64,000 nucleotides of DNA from Synechococcus sp. A18-25c (lineage in GTDB: Bacteria; Cyanobacteriota; Cyanobacteriia; PCC-6307; Cyanobiaceae), in NCBI RefSeq assembly GCF_014280035.1, contig NZ_CP047957.1:620001-684000 (forward strand), given 5' to 3'. The notes beneath the pieces were generated by a model that was not told where the DNA came from, ran no database searches, and saw only the letters and a program-made list of their open reading frames with translations. This document shows, one piece after another, positions 38,140 through 45,902 of the stretch. How positions within the stretch are numbered: the stretch's first letter is position 1; each line of letters begins with the position of its first letter. A program made the translations under genes and the position numbers.

Positions 38140-38349
38140 ATGCCTCAACGCACAGTTCGATTCCGCATCCGCCCGGATGGGCGTGTTGAAGAGCAGGTGG
38201 AGGGTGTCAGTGGCGACGCCTGTCTGCAGCTCACGGATCGTTTAGAGGCGGCCCTTGGCACCGTTGAGCAGCGTCAGCCTACGGCTGAAGCCTTTTGTTC
38301 TCCTCAGGTCCTGACCCAATCGCAACCCCAGTCCGTCGAGCCTTCCTGA
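38140..38349 (+). CDS. DUF2997 family small protein
   Basis: The product has 69 residues from the ATG at 38140 (MPQRTVRFRIRPDGRVEEQV). The compact domain includes VEGVSGDACLQLTDRLEAAL, the typical DUF2997 pattern in which a Cys is followed by a helix ending in Leu/Gly. The C-terminal 20 residues are Gln/Pro-rich and probably disordered. The stop shares a base with the ATG of ycf35 (TGATG), an association common in cyanobacteria. The function is unknown. Confidence 0.75.
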   Translation: MPQRTVRFRIRPDGRVEEQVEGVSGDACLQLTDRLEAALGTVEQRQPTAEAFCSPQVLTQSQPQSVEPS

Positions 38350-38741
38350 TGTCTCACTTCAGTACTGTCAAAACCGAACTACGTCAGCTCCCCTCACTCC
38401 GAGCAGCGCTGGAAGATCTGGGATACACCCCTGGCGAGAGTCAGCAGGCAGTCCGGGGTTATCAAGGGCAAACTGTTGACGCTGAACTGGCTGTTGCGGT
38501 CGAGGGCAGTGCGGATTTCGGTTTCCGTTGGAATGAGACCAGCGGTGCCTATGAATTCGTCACCGATTTGGACCTGTGGCGTCAGCCCATTCCTGTCGAG
38601 CGATTCCTCTCCAAGCTCACCCAGCGTTACGCCCTGCGTTCGGTTCTTGAAGCCAGCCGCCAGGAAGGCTTCGATGTGGCCCAACAAACGGATTGCCAGG
38701 ACGGTTCCATTGAGCTTGTAGTGACCCGCTGGGACGCCTAA
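38349..38741 (+). CDS. ycf35: Ycf35 / DUF1257 family protein
   Basis: The product has 130 residues. It shows the family opening MSHFSTVKTELRQLPSLRAA, an FGFRWNETSGAYEFVTDLD core and the helix LSKLTQRYALRSVLEASRQEG. Ycf35 is retained in red-algal plastid genomes and cyanobacteria; the function is unknown. It is translationally coupled to the DUF2997 gene and followed by a ferredoxin gene 29 bp on, so the three likely act together (inference). Confidence 0.88.
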   Translation: MSHFSTVKTELRQLPSLRAALEDLGYTPGESQQAVRGYQGQTVDAELAVAVEGSADFGFRWNETSGAYEFVTDLDLWRQPIPVERFLSKLTQRYALRSVLEASRQEGFDVAQQTDCQDGSIELVVTRWDA

Positions 38742-38770
38742 GCCCATTCACGTTGCGTCTCTGATGACCA

Positions 38771-39169
38771 GTGGTTGATCCCTCGGCGGCCGCCTATGTC
38801 GCTGCCTCCTATGAACAGGACAAGCGCACTGGGAAGGAGCCTGTGCTCGGGGGTGAATTGCGCGAAAAGGCGGTGTGGGTGGATGAAGCGGTGTGTATTG
38901 GCTGTCGCTATTGCGCCCATGTCGCTACCAACACTTTCTGCATCGAACCCAATCTCGGGCGCTCACGTGCGATCCGTCAGGATGGCGATAGCACTGAACG
39001 CATTCAAGAAGCGATCGAGACGTGTCCCGTCGATTGCATTCATTGGGTCGCCTTTGATGATCTGCCAGCCTTGAAGCGGCAACTGGATGCTCAGGAATTG
39101 CTGCCGCTGGGCCTCCCTTCCCCGGCTCGACTGCGTCGGCAGCTGCCACGCAACACCAGTCACGACTGA
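38771..39169 (+). CDS. 4Fe-4S ferredoxin-like protein
   Basis: The product has 132 residues. One cluster-binding set is clear: CIGCRYC in the first half, and CPVDCIHWV at the end of a helix that supplies the fourth Cys. Instead of the usual PxxC pattern, a longer loop with a further Cys (NTFCIEPNLGRSR) lies between. The C-terminal 30 residues are an extension. The start is GTG at 38771 with no ATG nearby. It overlaps the aldo/keto reductase start by one base. It could donate electrons to a partner encoded nearby, which is inference from position. Confidence 0.85.
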   Translation: MVDPSAAAYVAASYEQDKRTGKEPVLGGELREKAVWVDEAVCIGCRYCAHVATNTFCIEPNLGRSRAIRQDGDSTERIQEAIETCPVDCIHWVAFDDLPALKRQLDAQELLPLGLPSPARLRRQLPRNTSHD

Positions 39170-40377
39170 TGGCCAGCTCTGCCCTGCCGACACGACGCTT
39201 TGGGCGCACAGGGATTGCCATGCCGGTGCTCTCTCTGGGTGGCATGCGCTTTCAGCAGAGCTGGACCGACCTCGCGGCTGAGGCCATCACCGGAGAATCA
39301 CAACGTCTCTTGGGAGACACTCTCAGTCGAGCCGTCGAGGCTGGCCTCCACCACGTGGAAACCGCACGGCATTACGGCAGCTCGGAGCGGCAACTGGGTT
39401 GGGCACTTCCTGAAAGCCCTGATGCATCTAGGATTCTTCAGACCAAAGTGCCGCCTCAGGCAGATCCCGAGGCCTTTGAGGCTGAGCTGGAGATATCGCT
39501 CGAACGCCTGCAAGTGCAACGGGTGGATCTGCTAGCGATTCATGGCATCAATCGTCATGACCATCTCGAGCAGACCATTCGATCCGGCGGATGTCTCGAT
39601 GTGGTCCGTCGCTGGCAAGAGCAGGGGCGCATTGGCCATGTGGGGTTCTCCACCCATGGCGAACCCGAGCTGATCGTCGATGCGATCGAGACGGACTGTT
39701 TCGATTACGTGAACCTTCACTGGTATTTCATTCGTCAAGACAATGAACCTGCGATCGCAGCAGCCCATCGCCATGACATGGGAGTCTTCATCATCAGTCC
39801 GACGGACAAGGGGGGACATCTGCACACGCCTGGACCAAGGCTCCGCGCCTTAACGTCGCCACTGCATCCGATCGTGTTCAACGATCTCTTCTGTCTGCGA
39901 GATCCGAGGGTGCACACGATCAGCGTCGGCGCTTCCTCCCCCGACGACTTGAGACTCCACCTCGATGCGGTGGCTCTGCTCAACCAGGCGGATGCACTGA
40001 TCACGCCGATTGAGCATCGCCTGCATCAGGCGGCGCGGGAGGTGCTGGGAGATGCCTGGATGGACAGTTGGCAGCAGGGTCTGCCGCCTTGGCAAGACAC
40101 ACCGGGAGAGTTGAATCTTCCCCTGCTTCTATGGTTGCACAACCTTGTCGAGGCTTGGGATCTCGAAGGTTTCGTCAAAGCCCGTTACGGTCTGCTGGGG
40201 CGTGGCGGCCATTGGTTTCCTGGTTCCAATGCTGATCCTCTGGATGCCACTGTGACGGAGACGGATCTGATGGCTGTTTTGCAGGACAGCCCCTGGCGAG
40301 AGCAAATTCCTGGAATCCTCCGACGTCTCAGAGATCGAGCAGGCGGAGAACGTCAAGAGCGCCTGTCGTCGGCCTGA
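39169..40377 (+). CDS. Aldo/keto reductase (COG1453-like)
   Basis: The product has 402 residues. It has a TIM barrel with the AKR N-terminal block [20 protein letters not shown], the active-site Tyr region [16 protein letters not shown], the catalytic Lys (RILQTKV) and the His block [10 protein letters not shown]. The C-terminal extension of about 100 residues is helical and lacks the Cys motifs of the ferredoxin-fused COG1453 members. The separate ferredoxin gene immediately upstream, with overlapping start (TGATG), could supply that role in trans (inference). The substrate is unknown. It converges on rsmG with a 25-bp overlap. Confidence 0.87.
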   Translation: MASSALPTRRFGRTGIAMPVLSLGGMRFQQSWTDLAAEAITGESQRLLGDTLSRAVEAGLHHVETARHYGSSERQLGWALPESPDASRILQTKVPPQADPEAFEAELEISLERLQVQRVDLLAIHGINRHDHLEQTIRSGGCLDVVRRWQEQGRIGHVGFSTHGEPELIVDAIETDCFDYVNLHWYFIRQDNEPAIAAAHRHDMGVFIISPTDKGGHLHTPGPRLRALTSPLHPIVFNDLFCLRDPRVHTISVGASSPDDLRLHLDAVALLNQADALITPIEHRLHQAAREVLGDAWMDSWQQGLPPWQDTPGELNLPLLLWLHNLVEAWDLEGFVKARYGLLGRGGHWFPGSNADPLDATVTETDLMAVLQDSPWREQIPGILRRLRDRAGGERQERLSSA

Positions 40378-41117
40378 CATCCCAGAGGAAGCTTGGTCGG
40401 CACACCGATGGCGCGGGGATAAGTTTTGGGGGTTGCGCGATCAGCGCTGATGCGAATCAGTGTTCGTGGGCCCCGATCGGCAGGAAGCTCGGTGCGGCTG
40501 ATGCCATGGGTCCGTGCGTTGAGAAGCTCAAGGGCCGGTTGCAGTTCGGCGTCGTCGCTGGCCTGCCAGCGGCCTCGATAGAGCAGCGCCTGTCCCTGCT
40601 GTTGCAGCAGGGGCACGAGGTATTCCGCCACGACTGGTGCTGCAGCCACAGCGCGCGCCATGGCCAGGTCGAATTGACCTCGGCACCCGGGATCGTGGCC
40701 CGTTCGTTCCACCCGTTCGGTGCGAACGACCACGCGCTCGCTCAGTCCAAGTGCAGACGCCATGGCAGCAACCGCTGCGGTTTTGCGCCCAACCGAGTCG
40801 ACCAAAGTCAGGTGCGCACCCGGCAGCGCAATCGCCACGGCTAGCCCAGGAAATCCTCCACCTGTGCCCACATCAATGCAACGACGTGGTGTCTCCGGTT
40901 TCGCCAGCTCCGGCGAGAGAGGCCAAAGGCTATCCAGCACTTGCGCGATCCAGAAATCCTCGCCTTGCACCAGACGGGTGAGGTTGACGCGGCTGTTCCA
41001 GTCCTGCAGCAGCCTTTGTAAGTCGATCAGCTGTTGCAGTTGCTGGGGATCCGGAGTCCATCCGAGCAACCTCCAAAGTTCCGGCCCTGGCGTGGCGAAC
41101 GGCGATGAATCCGGCAT
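40353..41117 (-). CDS. rsmG: 16S rRNA (guanine527-N7)-methyltransferase RsmG
   Basis: The product has 254 residues from the ATG at 41117 ([15 protein letters not shown]). RsmG methylates G527 of 16S rRNA. Family blocks are [22 protein letters not shown], the SAM site [30 protein letters not shown], and [18 protein letters not shown]. The frame is open upstream, but those codons would overlap the divergent J-domain gene. The C-terminal 25 codons overlap the aldo/keto reductase gene on the other strand. Confidence 0.95.
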   Translation of the reverse strand: MPDSSPFATPGPELWRLLGWTPDPQQLQQLIDLQRLLQDWNSRVNLTRLVQGEDFWIAQVLDSLWPLSPELAKPETPRRCIDVGTGGGFPGLAVAIALPGAHLTLVDSVGRKTAAVAAMASALGLSERVVVRTERVERTGHDPGCRGQFDLAMARAVAAAPVVAEYLVPLLQQQGQALLYRGRWQASDDAELQPALELLNARTHGISRTELPADRGPRTLIRISADRATPKTYPRAIGVPTKLPLGCQADDRRS

Positions 41118-41178
41118 GGCGGCCTGCCCTTCAGACCTTTCTAGAATGCCGTTCTGGCCGGAGGTGTTCCTGCAAGCG

Positions 41179-41706
41179 ATGGCTCCTTCGGCCCAGGACA
41201 TGACCCATTACGAGCGTCTGGGCGTGTCCCGCAGCGCCGACGTCGACACCGTGCGGCAAGCGTTCCGCCGCCTGAGCAAGGCCGTGCATCCCGACACCAC
41301 CCGCTTGCCGGCTGAGGATGCGGCCCACCAGTTCCAATTGCTGCGCGATGCCTATGAACAGCTCGCGGATCCGGGACTGCGGCGCCTCTATGACGCTGCG
41401 CTGCGCGAGCGCGACAATCCCCCAGCCTTGAAGACCCCCACGCTTCCAGTCCCCGACAACATCGGTCAGCGCCGGCCTCTTTCCGGGGGGGAATGGCTAT
41501 CGCTGCTCTTGTTGCTGGGTGCTCTGGCCCTCTGTCTGCTGCTGGGTGTCGGTGTGGCCTGGAGTCGTGGGCTTGAGCTTCAGGTGCAGCCGAGCTGGTT
41601 GCTCGAGGAGCAGACTCAGAAAAGTGCTGAGCAATCCGGTGGTTCCGATGGCATCACTCCCTTCGCCAGAAACGCCGCTCAACCAGCACTCCCTCAGAGC
41701 CCTTGA
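41179..41706 (+). CDS. Membrane-anchored J-domain protein
   Basis: The product has 175 residues from the ATG at 41179, preceded by GGAGGTG. The N-terminal J domain ([23 protein letters not shown] motif in VHPDTTR, then [15 protein letters not shown]) stimulates a DnaK-type ATPase. A linker precedes a single membrane helix (about residues 107-127, [20 protein letters not shown]). The remaining 45 residues face the other side. There are no Gly/Phe or zinc regions, so it is a class C J-protein that tethers Hsp70 to a membrane, with topology inferred. Its last 59 bp overlap the DUF3143 gene in another frame. Confidence 0.88.
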   Translation: MAPSAQDMTHYERLGVSRSADVDTVRQAFRRLSKAVHPDTTRLPAEDAAHQFQLLRDAYEQLADPGLRRLYDAALRERDNPPALKTPTLPVPDNIGQRRPLSGGEWLSLLLLLGALALCLLLGVGVAWSRGLELQVQPSWLLEEQTQKSAEQSGGSDGITPFARNAAQPALPQSP

Positions 41707-41914
41707 ACGTTGGTTGGAGACTCTGGGTGCTACCCGGAGTGAGCAGGATCCCTGCGACTGGATTTGGGAACAGCCTGACTGGCGGGCGCGGTTGCGTCTG
41801 GATCAGGAAGACCTTGGAGTGATCTGGGATTCGGCGCAGCCACCGCGAAGTTGCAGTTATTCCTACCGGCTGCCCCGATCCGACGTCGAGGCTGCCCTGC
41901 GATTCGGCCCTTGA
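41648..41914 (+). CDS. DUF3143 family protein
   Basis: The product has 88 residues from the ATG at 41648, inside the 3' end of the J-domain gene. Family pattern: [40 protein letters not shown] and a final YRLPRSDVEAALRFGP. It is a small soluble cyanobacterial protein of unknown function, commonly found next to a J-domain gene. The 59-bp same-strand overlap suggests coupled translation. Confidence 0.82.
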   Translation: MASLPSPETPLNQHSLRALERWLETLGATRSEQDPCDWIWEQPDWRARLRLDQEDLGVIWDSAQPPRSCSYSYRLPRSDVEAALRFGP

Positions 41915-41920
41915 TCCGAT

Positions 41921-43240
41921 TCATAGGTCGCTGGCAGGCAACGCCTCCAATCCGTTGGAGATGGCCTCGTAGCACTGATCAAGCTGGGTTTCGCTGATGC
42001 ACAACGGCGGTAAGAGATAGACCACATCCCCCAGAGGACGAATCAGCACCCCCTGGTCCCTGACCAGTCGTCGCAAGACTTTGCCGGCGGGGTTGAGATA
42101 GCCCTGGGTTCCGCTCGTCACCAGGTCGAAGGCGGCGATCGTGCCGCAGAGGCGAGGACGCTGCACTCTGGGATGTTGCGCCAGGCGTTCCAATCGGGAC
42201 CGATGGCGCTGTTCAAATTGTTCGTGCTGTTCCGGCTCGACTTCGAGCAGATCCAGGCTGGCATTGGCTGCGGCACAGCCCAGGGGATTGGCCGTGAAGC
42301 TATGGCCATGCCACAGGGTCTTGGTTGGATCGGTGCCGAGAAACTCCTCGAAGATCGCTTCCTTGGCCAGCGTGATTCCCATTGGCAGGAACCCTGCTGT
42401 GAGCCCTTTAGACAGAGCCACGAGATCCGGTGTGATGCCGGCTCTCTGCGAAGCCAGCAACCGGCCGCAGCGTCCGAATCCCGCCATCACTTCATCGGCG
42501 ATCAGCAAACTGCCGGCCTCGCGCACCCGTTGTTCAACCGCTTGCAGAAACTGAGGACGCACGATGCGCATGCCGCCCGCTCCCTGAACGAGCGGCTCGA
42601 GAATCACCGCTGCTGTTGGTGTCCGTAGTGCCAGCCCTAGTGCGTCCAAGGCCTGTTGCTCGCGAGGCTCCACCTCCTCGTCGTTCCAGTGCGTGTGGGG
42701 CCACGGGATCCGGGTGACTGGGAACAGCAGCGGATCAAAGGGTTCGCTGAACAGACTGCGCGCCCCGACAGCCATCGCGCCAAAGGTATCCCCGTGATAA
42801 GCCCCGTCGAAGGCAATCAGCTGCTGACGCGCTTCGCCACGGTTGTGCCACCACTGCACGGCCGTCTTCAGGGCCACTTCCACGGCCGTCGATCCGTTGT
42901 CGGAGAAGAACACCCGCTCGAGGCCAGTGCGTCCGGCCAGGCGTTCCGCCAGGCGTTCCGCCTGGGGATGGGTGAATTCAGCGAAGATCACTTGCTCTAG
43001 CTTGGCGGCCTGTTCCGCGATCGCCTCAGCCACCACTGGGTGCGCATGGCCATGCAGCGTGACCCACCAACTGCTGATGGCATCGATCAGTGGTGGCCCT
43101 TCCGCTCTGTAGAGGACCGCGCCTTCGCCGCGAACCACCTGTTCCAGCGGTGGAGTGGTGGTGATGGAGGTGAAAGGAGGCCAAAGATTGGGGTGATGGT
43201 TCCGTGACACTGGGCACGTTCGATCGCCTGTTGTCATCAT
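41921..43240 (-). CDS. bioA: Adenosylmethionine-8-amino-7-oxononanoate aminotransferase
   Basis: The product has up to 439 residues. This PLP enzyme converts KAPA to DAPA in biotin synthesis, using S-adenosylmethionine as amino donor. Blocks are HPNLWPPFTS (N-terminal family start), VFFSDNGSTAVEVALK, YHGDTFGAM, LIADEVMAGFGRCG and the PLP-Lys region ALSKGLTAGFLPMG. The ATG at 43240 leaves just 24 bp to the divergent gene. A GTG at 43210 (VSRNHHPNLW) would leave 54 bp and still keep the conserved start. It stands apart from the bioF-bioD chain, separated by a plus-strand gene. Confidence 0.95.
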   Translation of the reverse strand: MMTTGDRTCPVSRNHHPNLWPPFTSITTTPPLEQVVRGEGAVLYRAEGPPLIDAISSWWVTLHGHAHPVVAEAIAEQAAKLEQVIFAEFTHPQAERLAERLAGRTGLERVFFSDNGSTAVEVALKTAVQWWHNRGEARQQLIAFDGAYHGDTFGAMAVGARSLFSEPFDPLLFPVTRIPWPHTHWNDEEVEPREQQALDALGLALRTPTAAVILEPLVQGAGGMRIVRPQFLQAVEQRVREAGSLLIADEVMAGFGRCGRLLASQRAGITPDLVALSKGLTAGFLPMGITLAKEAIFEEFLGTDPTKTLWHGHSFTANPLGCAAANASLDLLEVEPEQHEQFEQRHRSRLERLAQHPRVQRPRLCGTIAAFDLVTSGTQGYLNPAGKVLRRLVRDQGVLIRPLGDVVYLLPPLCISETQLDQCYEAISNGLEALPASDL

Positions 43241-43264
43241 GGGCGTTCGACAAGAGGGGGGACA

Positions 43265-43555
43265 ATGACCACACCTCAGGTCGGCAGTCGCCGGCTGCGA
43301 TCTCCCTCCAATCGCTTTGTGGAGCCGGCGCCTCAGACACCGCGATTGGGCCCAGGTCGTGAAGGATCACGCAGCATCTTTTTCGAAGGCGGCTGGCCCT
43401 GCATCAAGGCACGTCTTGAAATGCGGGGATGGTCACCATCACAAATCGAACAGATTCATGAGCAGTTGCGCCAGGGATGGCCGTTGTCCATGGCTGTGCG
43501 CCACGTGGCCTTGCTGATGGGGCGTTGTCCTTTGCGCTCCAGGCCGCTGGGCTAA
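43265..43555 (+). CDS. Conserved hypothetical protein (plus-strand gene within the biotin region)
   Basis: The product has 96 residues. The first 35 residues are basic and Pro-rich, probably flexible. The second half is a helical domain: CIKARLEMRGWSPSQIEQIH, EQLRQGWPLSMAVRHVALLM. A good ribosome-binding stretch (GAGGGGGG) precedes the ATG. I recognise no named domain. It is divergent to bioA (24-bp gap) and convergent to the small membrane gene that ends the bioF-bioD chain. A role in biotin metabolism is not implied by orientation. Confidence 0.65.
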   Translation: MTTPQVGSRRLRSPSNRFVEPAPQTPRLGPGREGSRSIFFEGGWPCIKARLEMRGWSPSQIEQIHEQLRQGWPLSMAVRHVALLMGRCPLRSRPLG

Positions 43556-43598
43556 GCAAGGCAACCTCTTTGGGTTGGTTGAGTTCGCCAAGGCCGGA

Positions 43599-43754
43599 TC
43601 AGCGGCAGACCTCGCTGTCTTGTTCGCTCTGGGTGGCGATCGGTCCGCAGTTGAACCAACGCACCAATTGCACCTCTACATCCGTGAACAGCACGAGAAT
43701 GCCGCCACAGAGAAGAACAACGGCGGCGGTGGCCCAGGTCTGACGACTGGTCAT
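43599..43754 (-). CDS. Small membrane peptide coupled to bioD
   Basis: The product has 51 residues. One membrane helix (TWATAAVVLLCGGILVLF) is followed by a short domain with two Cys (NCGPIATQ...EVCR) that could pair outside the membrane. The ATG at 43754 overlaps the bioD stop by 4 bp (ATGA). It is therefore the last member of the coupled chain bioF-esterase-bioC-bioD. The family is not recognised. Co-translation argues for a real gene, possibly connected to biotin, but downstream genes in such chains are sometimes unrelated. Confidence 0.7.
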   Translation of the reverse strand: MTSRQTWATAAVVLLCGGILVLFTDVEVQLVRWFNCGPIATQSEQDSEVCR

Positions 43755-44422
43755 TGATGGTCTGGGCATGCAGCGAGCGCCTCGAACTTAGGGCCCAGGC
43801 CCTGCTTTTGCCACGCGTCTGCCAGTGCAGCTGCGTTGAGAGGCTCCAACACCGGTAGTTCAGCCAGCACGGGAACATGCCCCAGTTCTGACAGGGTGCG
43901 CGGATTGTCAGCGTGCCGGGGACCGTTGATCACAAGACCCAGCACTGGAATGCTGCGGTTTCGAAGTGCCTCCAGGCTGAGCAGGGTGTGGTTGAGCGTG
44001 CCCAGACCACTGCGAGCCACGAGCACCACGGGGAGCCCCCAGCGCTGCAGTTGATCAATCTGCTGCCATGACCGGTTCAGTGGTACATGCAGTCCCCCCG
44101 CCGTCTCCACCACTAGGGGCGTCCCATCGTCGGCTGGCAGGGTCAGGCGGTCGGGGTCGAGTTGTCGATTCTCAAGCTCCGCAGCCCAATGCGGCGACAC
44201 CGGAGCATCAAAGGCGTATGCCTCGGGTATCCACTGGGACGCTGGCAAGTCGATTAAATCCACCACCCGTTGCCGATCTCCGCCGCCCTCGAGTCCGCTC
44301 TGAACCGGTTTCCAGTAGCGGGCCTTCAGGCCCTGGACGAGCAGGGCACTGATCACCGTTTTGCCGACGTCTGTGTCGGTGCCGCAGACCACAAGGCGTA
44401 GTGGAGTCCGGGGTGCGGTCAT
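43751..44422 (-). CDS. bioD: Dethiobiotin synthetase
   Basis: The product has 223 residues. It closes the ureido ring of dethiobiotin from DAPA, CO2 and ATP. The P-loop is GTDTDVGKTVISALL; Lys in YWKPVQSG binds substrate; VVETAGGLHVPL and GLVINGPR are further family blocks. Its ATG overlaps the bioC stop (ATGA), and its stop overlaps the following small membrane gene. It is slightly shorter than Escherichia coli BioD, but all active-site blocks are present. Confidence 0.95.
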   Translation of the reverse strand: MTAPRTPLRLVVCGTDTDVGKTVISALLVQGLKARYWKPVQSGLEGGGDRQRVVDLIDLPASQWIPEAYAFDAPVSPHWAAELENRQLDPDRLTLPADDGTPLVVETAGGLHVPLNRSWQQIDQLQRWGLPVVLVARSGLGTLNHTLLSLEALRNRSIPVLGLVINGPRHADNPRTLSELGHVPVLAELPVLEPLNAAALADAWQKQGLGPKFEALAACPDHQ

Positions 44423-45177
44423 CGGCGGATCAGCAGCAGTTGGATCACCCAGGTGAGTCTGAGCCTTCGATCGTCATCGCGATCAGGCCAACACCTCTGC
44501 AGCGCTCGCCAGTCCTGCACAGGTAGAGCCTGGGTCCGGCTTGAGCCGGCACCCACGCGGCGGAGCGGTTTCAGCAGCTGGGGGAGATTGATCGCACTCG
44601 TGGTGAAGTGAAGCTGTTGGGTGAATTGAAGCTGCTCTGATTCCAGATCACCACACAACGACGCGTGGTGTGGAAATGCCAGCGCGCTGCAGGCAATCCC
44701 GCTTTGTGCAGAAGCCTGATGCCACTGCGGGAAGCAGCCTTCAACCGGCAGAGCAAGCGCCAGCCATCCACCCGATTGAAGCCGGTTCAGCCATTGCTTC
44801 ACCCGTTGTTCAGGGCAGTCCAGCCAGTGCAGACAGAAACTGGAGGCGAGCAGGCTGGGGCTGAGCTCCCAGCTGGGTAGGGGTTGCCTCAGGTCCCAAA
44901 GCTGGGTGCGCACAGATGACGGTTGCTGGCGCAACATGGCGTCACTTCCGTCCAGACGCAGCACCTGTTGCCCAGGGTGATGGCTCTCCAGTGCATCAGC
45001 GAGGTTCCCGGTGCCGCTGCCAAGATCAACCCACAATCCCTTGGGGACGCCGACCCTTCTGCAATGGCCGGCTAGGCGCCAGGCCACGGCACGCTGAAGC
45101 ATGGACGCCGAGTCGTAGCGGTCGGCCGCGGCTCCGAAGCGTGACAGCACGCGGTCACCCCAGGCATCGGTGGTCAT
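44419..45177 (-). CDS. bioC: BioC-type malonyl-ACP O-methyltransferase
   Basis: The product has 252 residues from the ATG at 45177 (MTTDAWGDRVLSRFGAAADR), which overlaps the upstream stop by ATGA. It has a class I SAM methyltransferase fold with LWVDLGSGTGNLADAL (SAM-binding motif I), RLDGSDAML, and SSFCLHWLD (the W/L-D pattern seen in BioC). It masks the malonyl carboxyl as a methyl ester so fatty-acid synthesis can build pimeloyl-ACP. Sequence is fairly divergent from E. coli BioC, but the position between the esterase and bioD makes the role secure. Confidence 0.88.
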   Translation of the reverse strand: MTTDAWGDRVLSRFGAAADRYDSASMLQRAVAWRLAGHCRRVGVPKGLWVDLGSGTGNLADALESHHPGQQVLRLDGSDAMLRQQPSSVRTQLWDLRQPLPSWELSPSLLASSFCLHWLDCPEQRVKQWLNRLQSGGWLALALPVEGCFPQWHQASAQSGIACSALAFPHHASLCGDLESEQLQFTQQLHFTTSAINLPQLLKPLRRVGAGSSRTQALPVQDWRALQRCWPDRDDDRRLRLTWVIQLLLIRR

Positions 45178-45902
45178 GCCGGGCCTGGGGACGCATGGTC
45201 CAGCCACTGTTGAACACGCTTCAGCAGATCGGGAACCAGCAAGGCATGGCCCGCCTTGCGCAGCTGCCAATGCTCTGGTGGTTGTTCGAGATGGCGTTCG
45301 AGTGCGAGCAGCTGATCTCGACGGGCTGCTGGAGCGACGATCGCATCCTCCTCAGCATCCACCACCAGAACCCTTGCGCTGGAGGGGAGTCCCTTGGGCA
45401 GGCCACAGGTGGCAATCAGTTGGTCAAGATCGTTGGCAAGCCGCTCTCGGCCTTGCGCAGAGAGCCCCTTCTGCACGGGGCCATGCGGCAAGCCATCGGC
45501 GTTGCCGGGTTGCGCGGCTCTTCGAAGAAACGTGCGCAACATGGCAGTTTCTCCTGCTCCGCCGATTGCCTTGCGCATTCCTCTAAGACCTGTTCGCAGC
45601 GCGCGCCCTTGCGGGCCTTCAGGAACGAATCGCCCGAAGCTGGCTAGCAGCACCACTTCGGTGGCCTGCGTCAGCACATCGGTCCCGATCAGATGCGGGC
45701 CTAGGGAATGGGCAATCACGGCACGGCACGGTTGGGATTCCCCTGGTTCCGACGTCTGCCAGAAGGGCATTGTGGGTGTGCGGTCGCCGTAGCCGCGTTC
45801 GCCACTGCACCAGCTCCAGCCATGCCGGCTGAAATGGCGCTCCCAGGCCTGCCAGCTGCCTCCGTCGCCGCTCCAGCCATGCATGGCGATGACCTGTTTC
45901 AT
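45174..45902 (-). CDS. Pimeloyl-ACP methyl ester esterase, alpha/beta hydrolase (BioK/BioH role)
   Basis: The product has 242 residues with an alpha/beta-hydrolase fold. The oxyanion region IAMHGWSGDGGSWQAWERHF is followed by nucleophile elbow VIAHSLGPHLIG (Ser in A-H-S-L-G rather than G-x-S-x-G). The acid is in VLVVDAEEDAIV and the His in LRKAGHALLVPD. In biotin synthesis an esterase of this kind removes the methyl group added by BioC. Marine Synechococcus and Prochlorococcus use a distinct enzyme called BioK, which this probably is by position, but I cannot confirm the subgroup by eye. It overlaps bioF and bioC by ATGA on both sides. Confidence 0.8.
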   Translation of the reverse strand: MKQVIAMHGWSGDGGSWQAWERHFSRHGWSWCSGERGYGDRTPTMPFWQTSEPGESQPCRAVIAHSLGPHLIGTDVLTQATEVVLLASFGRFVPEGPQGRALRTGLRGMRKAIGGAGETAMLRTFLRRAAQPGNADGLPHGPVQKGLSAQGRERLANDLDQLIATCGLPKGLPSSARVLVVDAEEDAIVAPAARRDQLLALERHLEQPPEHWQLRKAGHALLVPDLLKRVQQWLDHASPGPA

